From Anaerolinea sp. (GTDB lineage Bacteria; Chloroflexota; Dehalococcoidia; Tepidiformales; Tepidiformaceae): a stretch of DNA of 64,000 nt. The notes under the pieces are model-generated. The model did no database searches and was not told the origin of the DNA. It was given only the letters and a program-made list of their open reading frames with translations. The DNA lies in the NCBI GenBank assembly GCA_013822275.1, contig PNKC01000010.1:1-64000 (forward strand). The letters are read 5' to 3'. Both the position numbers and the translations under genes were made by a program. How positions within the stretch are numbered: the first letter of the stretch is position 1; each line of letters begins with the position of its first letter. Below, piece after piece: positions 35,621 to 44,120 of the stretch.

Positions 35621-36754
35621 TCACCGCGCCCGGGCAATCGTCCCGCCGCCGAGCAGCTCTTCGCCTGAGTAGAAGGCGATCGCCTGGCCCGGCGTGAGGG
35701 CCCGCTGGCGCCGGGCAAACTTCACGGTCGCCCGGTCGCCGTCAGCCGCAAGCAGCGTCGCTGGCGCCGGATCCGCCTTGTAGCGCGCCTTCGCCTCCAA
35801 CAATGTCCCGGCCTCTGGCGCCCGGCCAGCCGTCCAACGGACCTCGTCCACCTCGGCCGTGTCCGAGAACAAGTCCTCTTCCGGCCCGATGGTGACAATG
35901 CTGCGCGCGGCGTCGATGCCGGTCACGTAGCGCGGTTCGCCCGTGGCGATGCCCAGGCCCTTGCGCTGCCCCACGGTGTACGCCGCGACGCCGCGATGCT
36001 CGGCGACCACGCGCCCGTCCGCGTCGCGCATCTCGCCCGGCTCCAGCTTCGCCCGCTCTTCCACGAAGGCGCGGTAGTCGTTCCCGGGGACGAAACAGAT
36101 CTCCACGCTGTCCGGCTTCTCTGCAACGTCCAGCCCCAATCGTCGCGCGTGTCCGCGCACGTCACCCTTCGTAAGCCCGCCAATCGGCAAGAGAAGCCGC
36201 GCCAACTGCTCCTGCTGGAGCATGTAGAGCACATATGACTGGTCCTTCGCCGCATCTACACCCCGCAGGAGATGGACACGCCCATCGCATTGCGTCTGGG
36301 CGGCGGGGTGGAACCGGCAATCGGCAATCGGCAATCGGCAATCCAAAATCCTCGCATAGTGGCCCGTCGCCACGTACTCCGCTTCGAAGGTGGGCAACCG
36401 GTCGATAAGCGCCCGGTACTTGATGTGCTCGTTGCAGCGCACGCAGGGGTTCGGCGTCCGCCCGGCTGCGTATTCGGCCACAAAGTTGTCCACCACCTTC
36501 GCCTTGAACTCCTCTTCGAAGTTCATCACGTAATGCCGGATGCCCAGTTGGCCCGCCACCCGCCGCGCGTCGTCAACGTCCTCGACGCTGCAGCACTGCT
36601 GGTGCCCCCTTAGCTCCTCGGGCCGCGATTCTGTCCACAACCGCATCGTCACGCCAATGACCTCATACCCCTGCTCAGCCAGAAGCGCCGCCGCGACGGA
36701 GCTATCGACTCCGCCGGACATGCCAACAACAACGCGCGTAGGTGTGGTGCTCAC
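35621..36754 (-). CDS. mnmA: tRNA 2-thiouridine(34) synthase
   Basis: VVVGMSGGVDSSVAAALL, TPNPCVRCNEHIKY, ATGHYARI, KDQSYVLYML, CFVPGNDY; contains an in-frame heptamer array. Confidence 0.95.
   Translation of the reverse strand: MSTTPTRVVVGMSGGVDSSVAAALLAEQGYEVIGVTMRLWTESRPEELRGHQQCCSVEDVDDARRVAGQLGIRHYVMNFEEEFKAKVVDNFVAEYAAGRTPNPCVRCNEHIKYRALIDRLPTFEAEYVATGHYARILDCRLPIADCRFHPAAQTQCDGRVHLLRGVDAAKDQSYVLYMLQQEQLARLLLPIGGLTKGDVRGHARRLGLDVAEKPDSVEICFVPGNDYRAFVEERAKLEPGEMRDADGRVVAEHRGVAAYTVGQRKGLGIATGEPRYVTGIDAARSIVTIGPEEDLFSDTAEVDEVRWTAGRAPEAGTLLEAKARYKADPAPATLLAADGDRATVKFARRQRALTPGQAIAFYSGEELLGGGTIARAR
36316..36350. repeat. Heptamer array GGCAATC x4 + CAAAATC inside mnmA
   Basis: Direct reading. 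Confidence 0.95.
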
Positions 36755-36902
36755 AACGGCTCCGGGACATGGGATCGTCAAGGGATGGTTCGAGTGTAGC
36801 GGAATCGTGTTCGCAGGCCACGTACACGGATTCGCCTGTGGTACTATCGTACCAACGCCAATTCCTCATGGGCCCACCGGCCCACCAACTGGAGCGCTCT
36901 TC

Positions 36903-37250
36903 CTGGATTCCGAAACCCTCGCCCAACGCGCCGTCGATGTCCTCTCCGAACACCAGGCGCTCGACATCGCCCTGCTCGATATTTCGCGCACGTCATCCTT
37001 CACGGACTTCTTCGTGATTGCGACCGCCCAGTCGCCGCTGCAGTTCAACGCCCTTGCCGATTACCTGGAAGTGGATTTGAAACCGCAAGGCCACGACATC
37101 CGTCACCGCGAAGGCTCGCCGGACAGCGGCTGGGTCCTGCTCGATTTCGGCGACATTATCGTCCACCTCTTCTCGCCGGATCAGCGGGCCTACTATCGCC
37201 TCGAAGAACTCTGGGGCCGCACGAGCCCGGTCGTCCACTTCGCCAACTAA
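36903..37250 (+). CDS. rsfS: Ribosome silencing factor
   Basis: ALDIALLDISRTSSFTDFFVIATAQSPLQFNALADYLE...SPDSGWVLLDFGDIIVHLFSPDQRAYYRLEELW; start codon unclear. Confidence 0.9.
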   Translation: MDSETLAQRAVDVLSEHQALDIALLDISRTSSFTDFFVIATAQSPLQFNALADYLEVDLKPQGHDIRHREGSPDSGWVLLDFGDIIVHLFSPDQRAYYRLEELWGRTSPVVHFAN

Positions 37251-37265
37251 CCCGGCCGGCAGGCT

Positions 37266-37535
37266 TCAGCCTCCGATGCGCTGGTGGCGCTTCTTCTCCG
37301 CCTTCTCTTCCGCCGCCGCACCACTTGATTCGCCGCCGGGCTGGGAGGCGCGCTGCTCCCGCTCCGCGAGCGCTTCCAGGTCGCGTGCCTTCCGCCAGTC
37401 GTCCATGGAGTCATCGCGCCAGGCGGGCTTCTCGTCCTGGATGCTCTCCTTCTTGCTCATGCGCCAGGCCAGAATGGCGCCCACCGCCATCAGCACCGGC
37501 AGGCCAACGGCCGAAAACGCTTGCAGAATGCTCAT
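37266..37535 (-). CDS. Small single-TM hypothetical protein
   Basis: MSILQAFSAVGLPVLMAVGAILAWRMSKKESIQDEK... Confidence 0.6.
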   Translation of the reverse strand: MSILQAFSAVGLPVLMAVGAILAWRMSKKESIQDEKPAWRDDSMDDWRKARDLEALAEREQRASQPGGESSGAAAEEKAEKKRHQRIGG

Positions 37536-37643
37536 GCTTCGAGTGTGCCGCCCCCCTCGCCGCAAGGGCAAGCGGTAGCCCCCCCGGCCGGTACAGGATG
37601 CTATCCGTTCGACACACTTACAGCCTCCCCCGACAATGGCTCC

Positions 37644-37832
37644 ATGCCTCGCCCACGCTGCCTCTGGTGCACCGAGCCGCCCTTTGAAGACACCGCCGTC
37701 CTTAAGTGGCGCGGCGAAGAGCGCGAGCGCCTCACCGTGCCCCTCTGCCGCAAGCACCTTAGCCGCCTCAAGGAGGCCGGCCCGAAAGGCAAGGAAACCA
37801 AAGGCTGGTTCTACAAAGCCGGCTGGTGGTAG
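37644..37832 (+). CDS. Small Cys-containing (zinc-ribbon-like) hypothetical protein
   Basis: MPRPRCLWCTEPPFEDTAVLKWRGEERERLTVPLCRKHLSRL. Confidence 0.6.
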   Translation: MPRPRCLWCTEPPFEDTAVLKWRGEERERLTVPLCRKHLSRLKEAGPKGKETKGWFYKAGWW

Positions 37833-37878
37833 GGGTCCGGCCGGGAACCACTCGCTCGCTCGAACCGTTAGTCCGTAT

Positions 37879-39705
37879 GTGACAACGCAACCAACAGTCC
37901 GGCGCGCCAGTCTCCCCCTGCTCGCCTCCGCCGTGTTGCTGCTCTTTGCCTGCTCCGGCGATTCTAAGCAGCCTCGCCCGCCGCCTGCCGGCCCGCTTGC
38001 GGAGCCCACCCCCACCGCCTTCGCGATTCCATCCCCGGCCAACATCCCCTGCCCGGTCGAGCAACCCATCTGCGACTTTGCCGCCGGCATCGAAAAGCGC
38101 CTCCGCAACGACGATGCCGCGGGCCTCGGCGACCAGTGGGGCGGCGCTTCGCTGCTCGACATGCTCAAGGTTACCGGTGGCCCCATTCGCCTTGTCAGCA
38201 TCGGTTGCCCTCGCTCCCCGGACGGCGTCGGCGACACCTGCGCCCGCGGCTTCGTCCTTGCTTTCAGCTCGCTGCCCGATGGACTCGAGCTGAAGGACAT
38301 GCGCGGCCAGGTGGTCATCGGCTTCACCCGCGCTGGCGCCGCCATGACCCCGGCGAGCGTCTACGCCTTCCCCGAGGGCGACCAGCGCCGCATCGTCAGC
38401 GAAGGCGGCGACGTCAGCGATTGCCGCGTCTCCCAGTTCCTCGGCCCCATGGTCGAGGGCTACTGCCGCCGGGTCACGTTCCATCCGTATCGCACGCCGG
38501 AGCCGCCGCCACCCCCGCCGGTCGCGAAACCGCCGCTCGCGGCAATCCCGGGCGTTACCGTCCGTGAGTTCACCCCCGGACCGCCGTCATCCATCCCGCC
38601 CGGAGGCATCATCTACTACGTCCCTCAATGCTACCCGTGCGGCGGTCTGCAAATGCCCGCGCTCTATCGCATAGCGGATGAGCGTGGCCGCACCGGGCCG
38701 GAAGACCTGCTACCGGAGGTCGCCCGCAACAGGGTCACGTCGTATGCAGCCGATTGGGAGCACGGGCAGGTCTACCTCGGCGTCTGCCAGGAGGCCGTCT
38801 TCTGCGGTGGCGAAGGCTTCCTTGGTGTGGGCGCGAAAGGCGTGGTCCTTCAGAGCGCCGACGGGGGCGTCACCTGGCGCGAGGTCGGCGTGTTTCCGCC
38901 GTCAACCCGGTTCGTCGGCGTTGCTAGTGAACTGATCCTCGAAACCCGCGACGGCTCCTCGTCCCGCGTCTGGGGCTACCAGTCCGGCACCACCATCGAG
39001 CCGCCGGAAACGCCCGCTCCCGCGCGGCCCATCGTCCTCGACAACGCGTCGTTGGTGTGGCGGACAGAGGACGGCACCTACTATGACCAGTCCGGCGCCG
39101 TCCTCTTCTCGCCCCTCTTCGCCGAGAAGAAGCCGACCGAAATCGTATCGGCCGACGCCCGCTACCTCTACAACTTCGTCCGCTGGACCGGCGCGACGAG
39201 CAGCACGCAGAAGTGGTCGAAAGACCCCTGGTACGAGTACCTCGGCCTTATCGACAAAGCCGGCGAAGTACGCGGGGCGTGGGCCTGGTACGGCTACGAC
39301 TTCCGGATTGTGGGTGCGTTTCCCGCCGAAGGTAACCCCCCAACCCAGCTCTTCGGCAACATCTCAGTCACAGGCAGCCTCCCACAGGCTGCCATTTTCG
39401 ACCTCCGGTCGGCCACCATCCGCACCATCCCGCTGCCCGCTACGGAACCCGAAGGCACCTTTCCACAGGTCCTCCACATGAGCCGCTACCCCTTCGCTCG
39501 CGTCGCCGGTGCCGGGGACTGCCTCAACCTGCGCGAGGCGCCATCGCTCTCCGCGCAGCCCCTCGCCTGCGTCGCCGACAACGTCCTCCTCCGCGTCGAT
39601 GGCGGCGTCACCGAAGCTGAAACCATCTCCTGGCTCCAGGTCCGCACCCCCTCCGGCCAGCCCGCCTGGGCCGCCATGCAATACCTCGCCCTCACCCGCG
39701 ACTAG
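37879..39705 (+). CDS. Large lipoprotein with C-terminal SH3-like domain
   Basis: SAVLLLFACSGDSK lipobox; C-term GDCLNLREAPSLSAQPLACVADNVLLRV...WLQVRTPSGQPAWAAMQYL; GTG start assumed. Confidence 0.7.
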   Translation: MTTQPTVRRASLPLLASAVLLLFACSGDSKQPRPPPAGPLAEPTPTAFAIPSPANIPCPVEQPICDFAAGIEKRLRNDDAAGLGDQWGGASLLDMLKVTGGPIRLVSIGCPRSPDGVGDTCARGFVLAFSSLPDGLELKDMRGQVVIGFTRAGAAMTPASVYAFPEGDQRRIVSEGGDVSDCRVSQFLGPMVEGYCRRVTFHPYRTPEPPPPPPVAKPPLAAIPGVTVREFTPGPPSSIPPGGIIYYVPQCYPCGGLQMPALYRIADERGRTGPEDLLPEVARNRVTSYAADWEHGQVYLGVCQEAVFCGGEGFLGVGAKGVVLQSADGGVTWREVGVFPPSTRFVGVASELILETRDGSSSRVWGYQSGTTIEPPETPAPARPIVLDNASLVWRTEDGTYYDQSGAVLFSPLFAEKKPTEIVSADARYLYNFVRWTGATSSTQKWSKDPWYEYLGLIDKAGEVRGAWAWYGYDFRIVGAFPAEGNPPTQLFGNISVTGSLPQAAIFDLRSATIRTIPLPATEPEGTFPQVLHMSRYPFARVAGAGDCLNLREAPSLSAQPLACVADNVLLRVDGGVTEAETISWLQVRTPSGQPAWAAMQYLALTRD

Positions 39706-39735
39706 CGGCCCCATCCAGAGTCAACCAACCCAAGA

Positions 39736-39779
39736 ACCTTCGTGCCGCTTTGTGCCTTAGCGCCTTTGTGTCCTAAACC
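39736..39779. repeat. Half copy of GGGACACGAAG palindrome family, between convergent genes
   Basis: ACCTTCGTGCCGCTTTGTGCCTTAGCGCCTTTGTGTCCTAAACC. Confidence 0.75.
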
Positions 39780-39802
39780 AAAATGCCCCCACCTGCACGC
39801 GA

Positions 39803-40735
39803 TCATCCGCCCTGCAGCTTCTCGTTCAGGATCGCCTTCTGGCCGTCGAACTCGGCTTTCGCCTTCGCGATCTGGTCGGGAGTCATGTCCAGGCGGTAGA
39901 AGTCGCGCTTCCAGGCAGCGTCCTCGGCCCAGCGGAACGGGGTTTGGACCGTGGTCCGCGGAGCGCGGGCACTCTCCAGCAGGTCAAGCGCCATCCGCGC
40001 GATGTCGCGCTGCATCTCCGGTTCGAACGGCTTCCCGCACGAGTTGCCGAGGGGGAAGTCGCTGAAGAGGAACCGCGGCACTCCCGCCTGTTCCACGATG
40101 TCCCGCGCGCACCCAAGCATCACTGTCGGGATGCCCGCCGCTTCCAGGGCCCGCGCTACCAGACTCACGGTCTGGTGGCAGACCGGTCAGGTGGCGACCA
40201 GGATCGCGGCCTCGATGCCATCCGCGCGACACATCTCCAGCACCGCCGGGGCGTCGCGTTCGTTCGTCAGCCGCTGGCTGCGCAGCGTCGGGACGCCGTA
40301 GAAGCGTTCGTTCAGCTTGCCGATGCGGCCCTCGCGCTCCGCTTCCTGCAGCCGCGCCAGGGGGAAGTAGCTGTTGATGTCTTCCGCCGAGGTGTGCTTG
40401 CGGTCGTAGCCAACATGCGAGATCCGCACGTCCGGCGGCGGGTCAACCGGCATCGAGTAGACGTTCGTGAACTTCGCGTTGGCGTTGTACGGGGCCCACG
40501 GGCCCTGGTCGCCCGCTTCCGGGTTGTATGGCGAAGCGGTCGAAACCAGCGCCACCCGGCTCTCGCTCACGGGCTTTGTAATCCGCGTGAACGGCACGTC
40601 ACGGTGCTGCGCCCAGCGGTACGGGTTGCCGTAGCCAAGTGTCAGGTAGTACGCCCGCGAGCGGTCCATGTAGCGGACCGGCAGGTCCAACTCCACCTCG
40701 GTGAACCCGGTTTCGGTCCGGTCGGCTGTCGTCAT
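39803..40735 (-). CDS. Glycine/sarcosine/betaine reductase selenoprotein B (GrdB)-family protein; internal UGA at 40187-40189 probably read as Sec
   Basis: Two listed ORFs (40187-40735 and 39803-40168) are in the same frame, joined as ...EAAILVAT-U-PVCHQTVSLVARALEAAGIPTVMLGCARDIVEQAGVPRFLFSDFPLGNSCGKP... Confidence 0.8.
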
Positions 40736-40806
40736 GGCTCAATCTCCAATCGCGCTTGCTGCCATTCTACGCAGAACGGGCGGGCGAGTTGCGGCTTCAG
40801 CCCCCG

Positions 40807-40900
40807 GTTAGGGACACGAAGTCACCAAGACTCAAAGCCCCACAAAGCTTAGCGAGTGGTTTCGTGCCGCTTCGTGCTTTCGAGACTTCGTGTCCCCAAC
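40807..40900. repeat. Full ~94-bp GGGACACGAAGTC palindrome
   Basis: Perfect 13-bp terminal arms GGGACACGAAGTC (40811-40823) / GACTTCGTGTCCC (40884-40896). Confidence 0.9.
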
Positions 40901-40925
40901 TCCCGCACCGTCCGAATCGCCAGTC

Positions 40926-40953
40926 GACAATCGACAATCGTGAATCGACAATC
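40926..40953. repeat. Heptamer array GACAATC/GTGAATC x4
   Basis: Direct reading. Confidence 0.9.
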
Positions 40954-40958
40954 CCCCC

Positions 40959-41717
40959 GTGCCCCGAATGCGCCCGAAGCCAAACGCAACACCGGATGAT
41001 CTCTGTTTCGGCATCAACCCCGTCGCCATGGCCCTCGACACCGGCAACGTCCGCTCGCTCCTCTACTACCGCGAGACGAAGAACGAGCGCGTCTGGGACC
41101 TCGTCCACAGGGCCCGCGCGCTCAAGATCCCGCTTGCCGATACGGACATCTTCCGCCTCGATGAGCTGACCGGCGACGGCGTCCACCAGGGCATCCTCGC
41201 GCGACTCAAGGACCTCGAACCCATCGACCTCGCTGCTGTGGCCAACCGCGCCAAAGGCCCATCGCTCGTCATCCTCCTGGACCGCATCACCGACCCCCAG
41301 AACCTGGGCGCCGTCCTCCGGACCTCCGTCGCCGTGGGCGTGGATGCCGTCGTCCTGCCGCGCCGCCGTGGCGCCCTGCTCACGCCCGGCGTGCATCGCG
41401 CCAGCGCGGGCCTGAGCTTCATCGCCCCGGTCGCCGCCCCCCAGAACCTTGCCCTCGCGATCAAGACGCTGAAGGAAGCGGGGTACTGGGTCGTGGCCGC
41501 CGACGCCGGTGAAGGCTCGCAATCCGCCACGGCGTTCGACTGGCCCCAGAAGACCGCCCTCATCATGGGCAGCGAAGGCGAAGGCATCGCCCACCTCCTG
41601 CGCCAGGAGAGCGACTACATCGTCGCCCTGCCGATGGACCCGCGGGTGGAATCGCTGAATGTTGGCGTGGCCTGCGGGGCGTTGGCGTATCTGTGGCGGA
41701 GGCAGTGGCCGGGGTAG
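40959..41717 (+). CDS. rlmB: 23S rRNA (guanosine-2'-O-)-methyltransferase RlmB / TrmH family
   Basis: FGINPVAMAL, LLDRITDPQNLGAVLRTSVAVGVDAVV, LIMGSEGEGI, LPMDPRVESLNVGVACGALAY. Confidence 0.9.
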   Translation: MPRMRPKPNATPDDLCFGINPVAMALDTGNVRSLLYYRETKNERVWDLVHRARALKIPLADTDIFRLDELTGDGVHQGILARLKDLEPIDLAAVANRAKGPSLVILLDRITDPQNLGAVLRTSVAVGVDAVVLPRRRGALLTPGVHRASAGLSFIAPVAAPQNLALAIKTLKEAGYWVVAADAGEGSQSATAFDWPQKTALIMGSEGEGIAHLLRQESDYIVALPMDPRVESLNVGVACGALAYLWRRQWPG

Positions 41718-41721
41718 GGGC

Positions 41722-41756
41722 GAGGAATGAGGAATGAGGAATGAGGAATGAGGAAT
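41722..41756. repeat. Heptamer array GAGGAAT x5
   Basis: Direct reading. Confidence 0.95.
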
Positions 41757-41809
41757 GAGAGCGGCTGGAGCCTCAGCCGCGGACGGCCGGATCGGTTTTA
41801 ATTTTGCGT

Positions 41810-42260
41810 TTTAGCGCGTCTAGCGCGTTCGTAGCGGGTTGCGAGGGATGCGGCGGGTCTGGCGGCGCGGCCCTCATCCCGCGGCGCCTTCTCCCGAGCC
41901 GCCGGGAGAAGGGGGCAATGCGGTGCGGTGTTGCAGCCTTGAGGACGCGTTGGCAGGCCTGACAGTCTCCCGCTCCCGCTGGTCGCGGTTCTGATTCGGC
42001 GTGTCTAGCGCGTTCGGCGTGGTGGGGGCGTCTGGCGGGGCGGCCCTCATCCCGCGGCGCCTTCTCCCGATTCGCCGGGAGAAGGAGAGTTGTTTGCGCC
42101 GTGCCGTGGGCAACTCGCGGTGGCGTGGCATCCCCCCGCTCCCCGCTGGTCGCGGTCCTGATCTTTGCGTGTCTAGCGCGTTCGGCGTGGTGGGGCGTCT
42201 GGAGGCGCGGCCTTCATCCCGCGGCGCCTTTTCCCATTGCCATGGGCGAGGGGAGATGTC
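41810..42260. repeat. Three tandem ~170-185 bp composite repeats (TCTAGCGCGTTC ... CCTCATCCCGCGGCGCCTTCTCCCG hairpin ... CCGCTCCCGCTGGTCGCGGTTCTG)
   Basis: TCTAGCGCGTTC at 41819, 42004, 42172; CCTYATCCCGCGGCGCCTT at ~41872, 42045, 42212. Confidence 0.88.
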
Positions 42261-42289
42261 CGCCCGTCGCCTCGGCTAGACTGAGGACG

Positions 42290-42748
42290 ATGGCAGGACC
42301 ACCTAAGGCGTTCCAGCGTCTGCTCGAAGACTTCGCATTCATCGACCGGGCCGAGCGGGCGGAGCTCTTGATCGAGTTCGCGGACCAGTTCAAGGAGGTG
42401 CCGCCGCAGATCGCGACGCGGCCATTCCCGGAAGAGAACCACGTCCAGCGGTGCGAGTCAGAGGCGTACGTTTTCCCTGAGGACCTGCCGGACGGGACGC
42501 TGAAGTTCCACTTCGCTGTGGAGAACCCGCAGGGCCTTTCGGCGAAGGCGTGGGCGGTGATCCTGGATGAGACCCTTTCGGGGAAGCCGCTGGAAGAGGT
42601 CGCGGCGGTGCCCGCGGACGCCGTCTTCACCGTCTACGGGAAGGACCTCTCCATGGGCAAGGGCCAGGGACTGATGGGCATTACGGATATGGTGACCCGC
42701 GCCGCCAGGCGACGCCTGGCGGCGCGAAAGGCGGCTGCCGAGGCCTGA
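42290..42748 (+). CDS. SufE family Fe-S cluster assembly protein
   Basis: RAELLIEFADQFKEVPPQIATRPFPEENHVQRCESEAYVF; TAGACT 7 nt before ATG. Confidence 0.88.
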   Translation: MAGPPKAFQRLLEDFAFIDRAERAELLIEFADQFKEVPPQIATRPFPEENHVQRCESEAYVFPEDLPDGTLKFHFAVENPQGLSAKAWAVILDETLSGKPLEEVAAVPADAVFTVYGKDLSMGKGQGLMGITDMVTRAARRRLAARKAAAEA

Positions 42749-42771
42749 CCGCTGCGCAGGCGCGCGTCAGG

Positions 42772-43170
42772 TCAGCGAGCGGGGGCGACGAGCCCCGGGG
42801 GAAGCTGGGAAACATCGATGGTCTTGCGTGGCGGAAGTGGCGCGGCGGCTCCACCACCGCCGGCGCCGCTGGTAGTGGCGCGGCCGGCGCGCCCGAGATG
42901 GGCGTTGGCGCGGGGCTGGCCGGCCTCTGTGGCGGCGCGGGCGTTGTTCACGCCGGTCAGGTAATGGAGCTCGGGGGCGAGGGTTGGGTTGGCGCTGAGC
43001 CTTGAGACGCCGCAGGCGCCCAGTCCGGCCGCGCCAACCGGCTGCAGCGGCTGATCGGCGCATGATGCGGCGCCCACCGGGGAGCGGGAAACCGGGCCGG
43101 GAAATGAGAAGAGGGCGAAGGCAACGGCGGCAAGCAGTGTCGCAGCCACCGTTGTCCGCTTCTTCAGCAT
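42772..43170 (-). CDS. Secreted hypothetical protein
   Basis: MLKKRTTVAATLLAAVAFALFSFPG signal peptide. Confidence 0.5.
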   Translation of the reverse strand: MLKKRTTVAATLLAAVAFALFSFPGPVSRSPVGAASCADQPLQPVGAAGLGACGVSRLSANPTLAPELHYLTGVNNARAATEAGQPRANAHLGRAGRATTSGAGGGGAAAPLPPRKTIDVSQLPPGLVAPAR

Positions 43171-43399
43171 GCCCGTAATGGGGAACCCCACTGTCTGCCT
43201 CCGGCAACCCGTACGAAACTCTATGGCCACCCTACCGCAACCGCGCGGAAAATCAATGGCCGAAGGGCCTCATGGAGTGCCTTCCGGGGCGGTTCTAACG
43301 AAGTTCTAAAGTTGCGGGCCCGTCGAGGGTGGGTGGAGAGAAGGTGGCGCAACCTGTTTCTCCACCGCCGGCGAGCCGAGCCGGCGGTATCGTTGAATC

Positions 43400-43620
43400 A
43401 TGGACGGCGAGCTGGTCGTAATGTGCGCGTGGTGTGGGGAGACCGTTGAGCGCGGCAGCGGGGCCCGGGTGTCACGCGGGATTGCCTGAACTGCGCAGCG
43501 ACTGTTCTTGCGCGGTTGCCGGAGCATTGCGCCGAAGCGTTCGCGGCCGAAGACGGCGGCGCGTCACTGTTCGACGCGCGGATGGCCGTGCAGACGGAGC
43601 CGCCTCCGCAGCAGCCGTAG
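43400..43620 (+). pseudogene. Small two-CxxC zinc-ribbon protein with a 1-nt frameshift
   Basis: ATG 43400: MDGELVVMCAWCGETVERGSGARVSRGI / shifted frame CLNCAATVLARLPEHCAEAFAAEDGGASLFDARMAVQTEPPPQQP*; ATT-GCC-TGA would read ATT-TGC-CTG-AAC-TGC with one extra T. Confidence 0.6.
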
Positions 43621-43690
43621 GGGACGAGCCGCGGCTAACGCAGCGGCCAAACGGAGGGACCATGGCGGGCCGTGCTGACGGAAGAGGGGC

Positions 43691-43948
43691 TCAGGCGGCC
43701 TTGCGGTGCTGGAGACGTTCGCGGACAGCCGTGGCTTCGCGGAGTGCCTGCTCGACAGCCCTGGCGCGCTGTTCCTTCGCGCGGGCACGGCGGCCCAGGT
43801 GGGTGGCCACTTCGGCGACGACGCCCAGCCCGAGGAGGGCGGTGAGAGCGATGGCGTCATCTGCGACACCGTAGAGCCCGGCGGCGGTCGCGAGGGCGGC
43901 GAGGAGGAGGACGGGGTTGCGTACGGCCCATATCCAGAAGCGTGCCAT
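43691..43948 (-). CDS. Small membrane hypothetical protein
   Basis: MARFWIWAVRNPVLLLAALATAAGLYGVADDAIALTALLGLGVVAEVATHLGRRARAKEQ; GATATT 6 nt before ATG. Confidence 0.6.
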   Translation of the reverse strand: MARFWIWAVRNPVLLLAALATAAGLYGVADDAIALTALLGLGVVAEVATHLGRRARAKEQRARAVEQALREATAVRERLQHRKAA

Positions 43949-44120
43949 GTGTTGAATATCGGCCGGCGGGGACCCGAGATGAGGTGTCAGGGGGCGAAGT
44001 TGAACACTGGCGTGGGGACAAACGCGGCTCGGCTCGCGCTCCCCTGTCAACAGTTGCGAGGACTTCTTGAGGCTCCGCTGGACACTCGCGGCAGGACGGC
44101 GGCCCCTGTAGTCTCCGTCC

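Noticed and set aside
40168-40189. GrdB split as two separate genes or a nonsense pseudogene
   Set aside because: Not excluded, but the frame is intact on both sides and the TGA falls exactly on the catalytic Cys position of CxxC, which favours Sec; kept as a finding with explicit tests.
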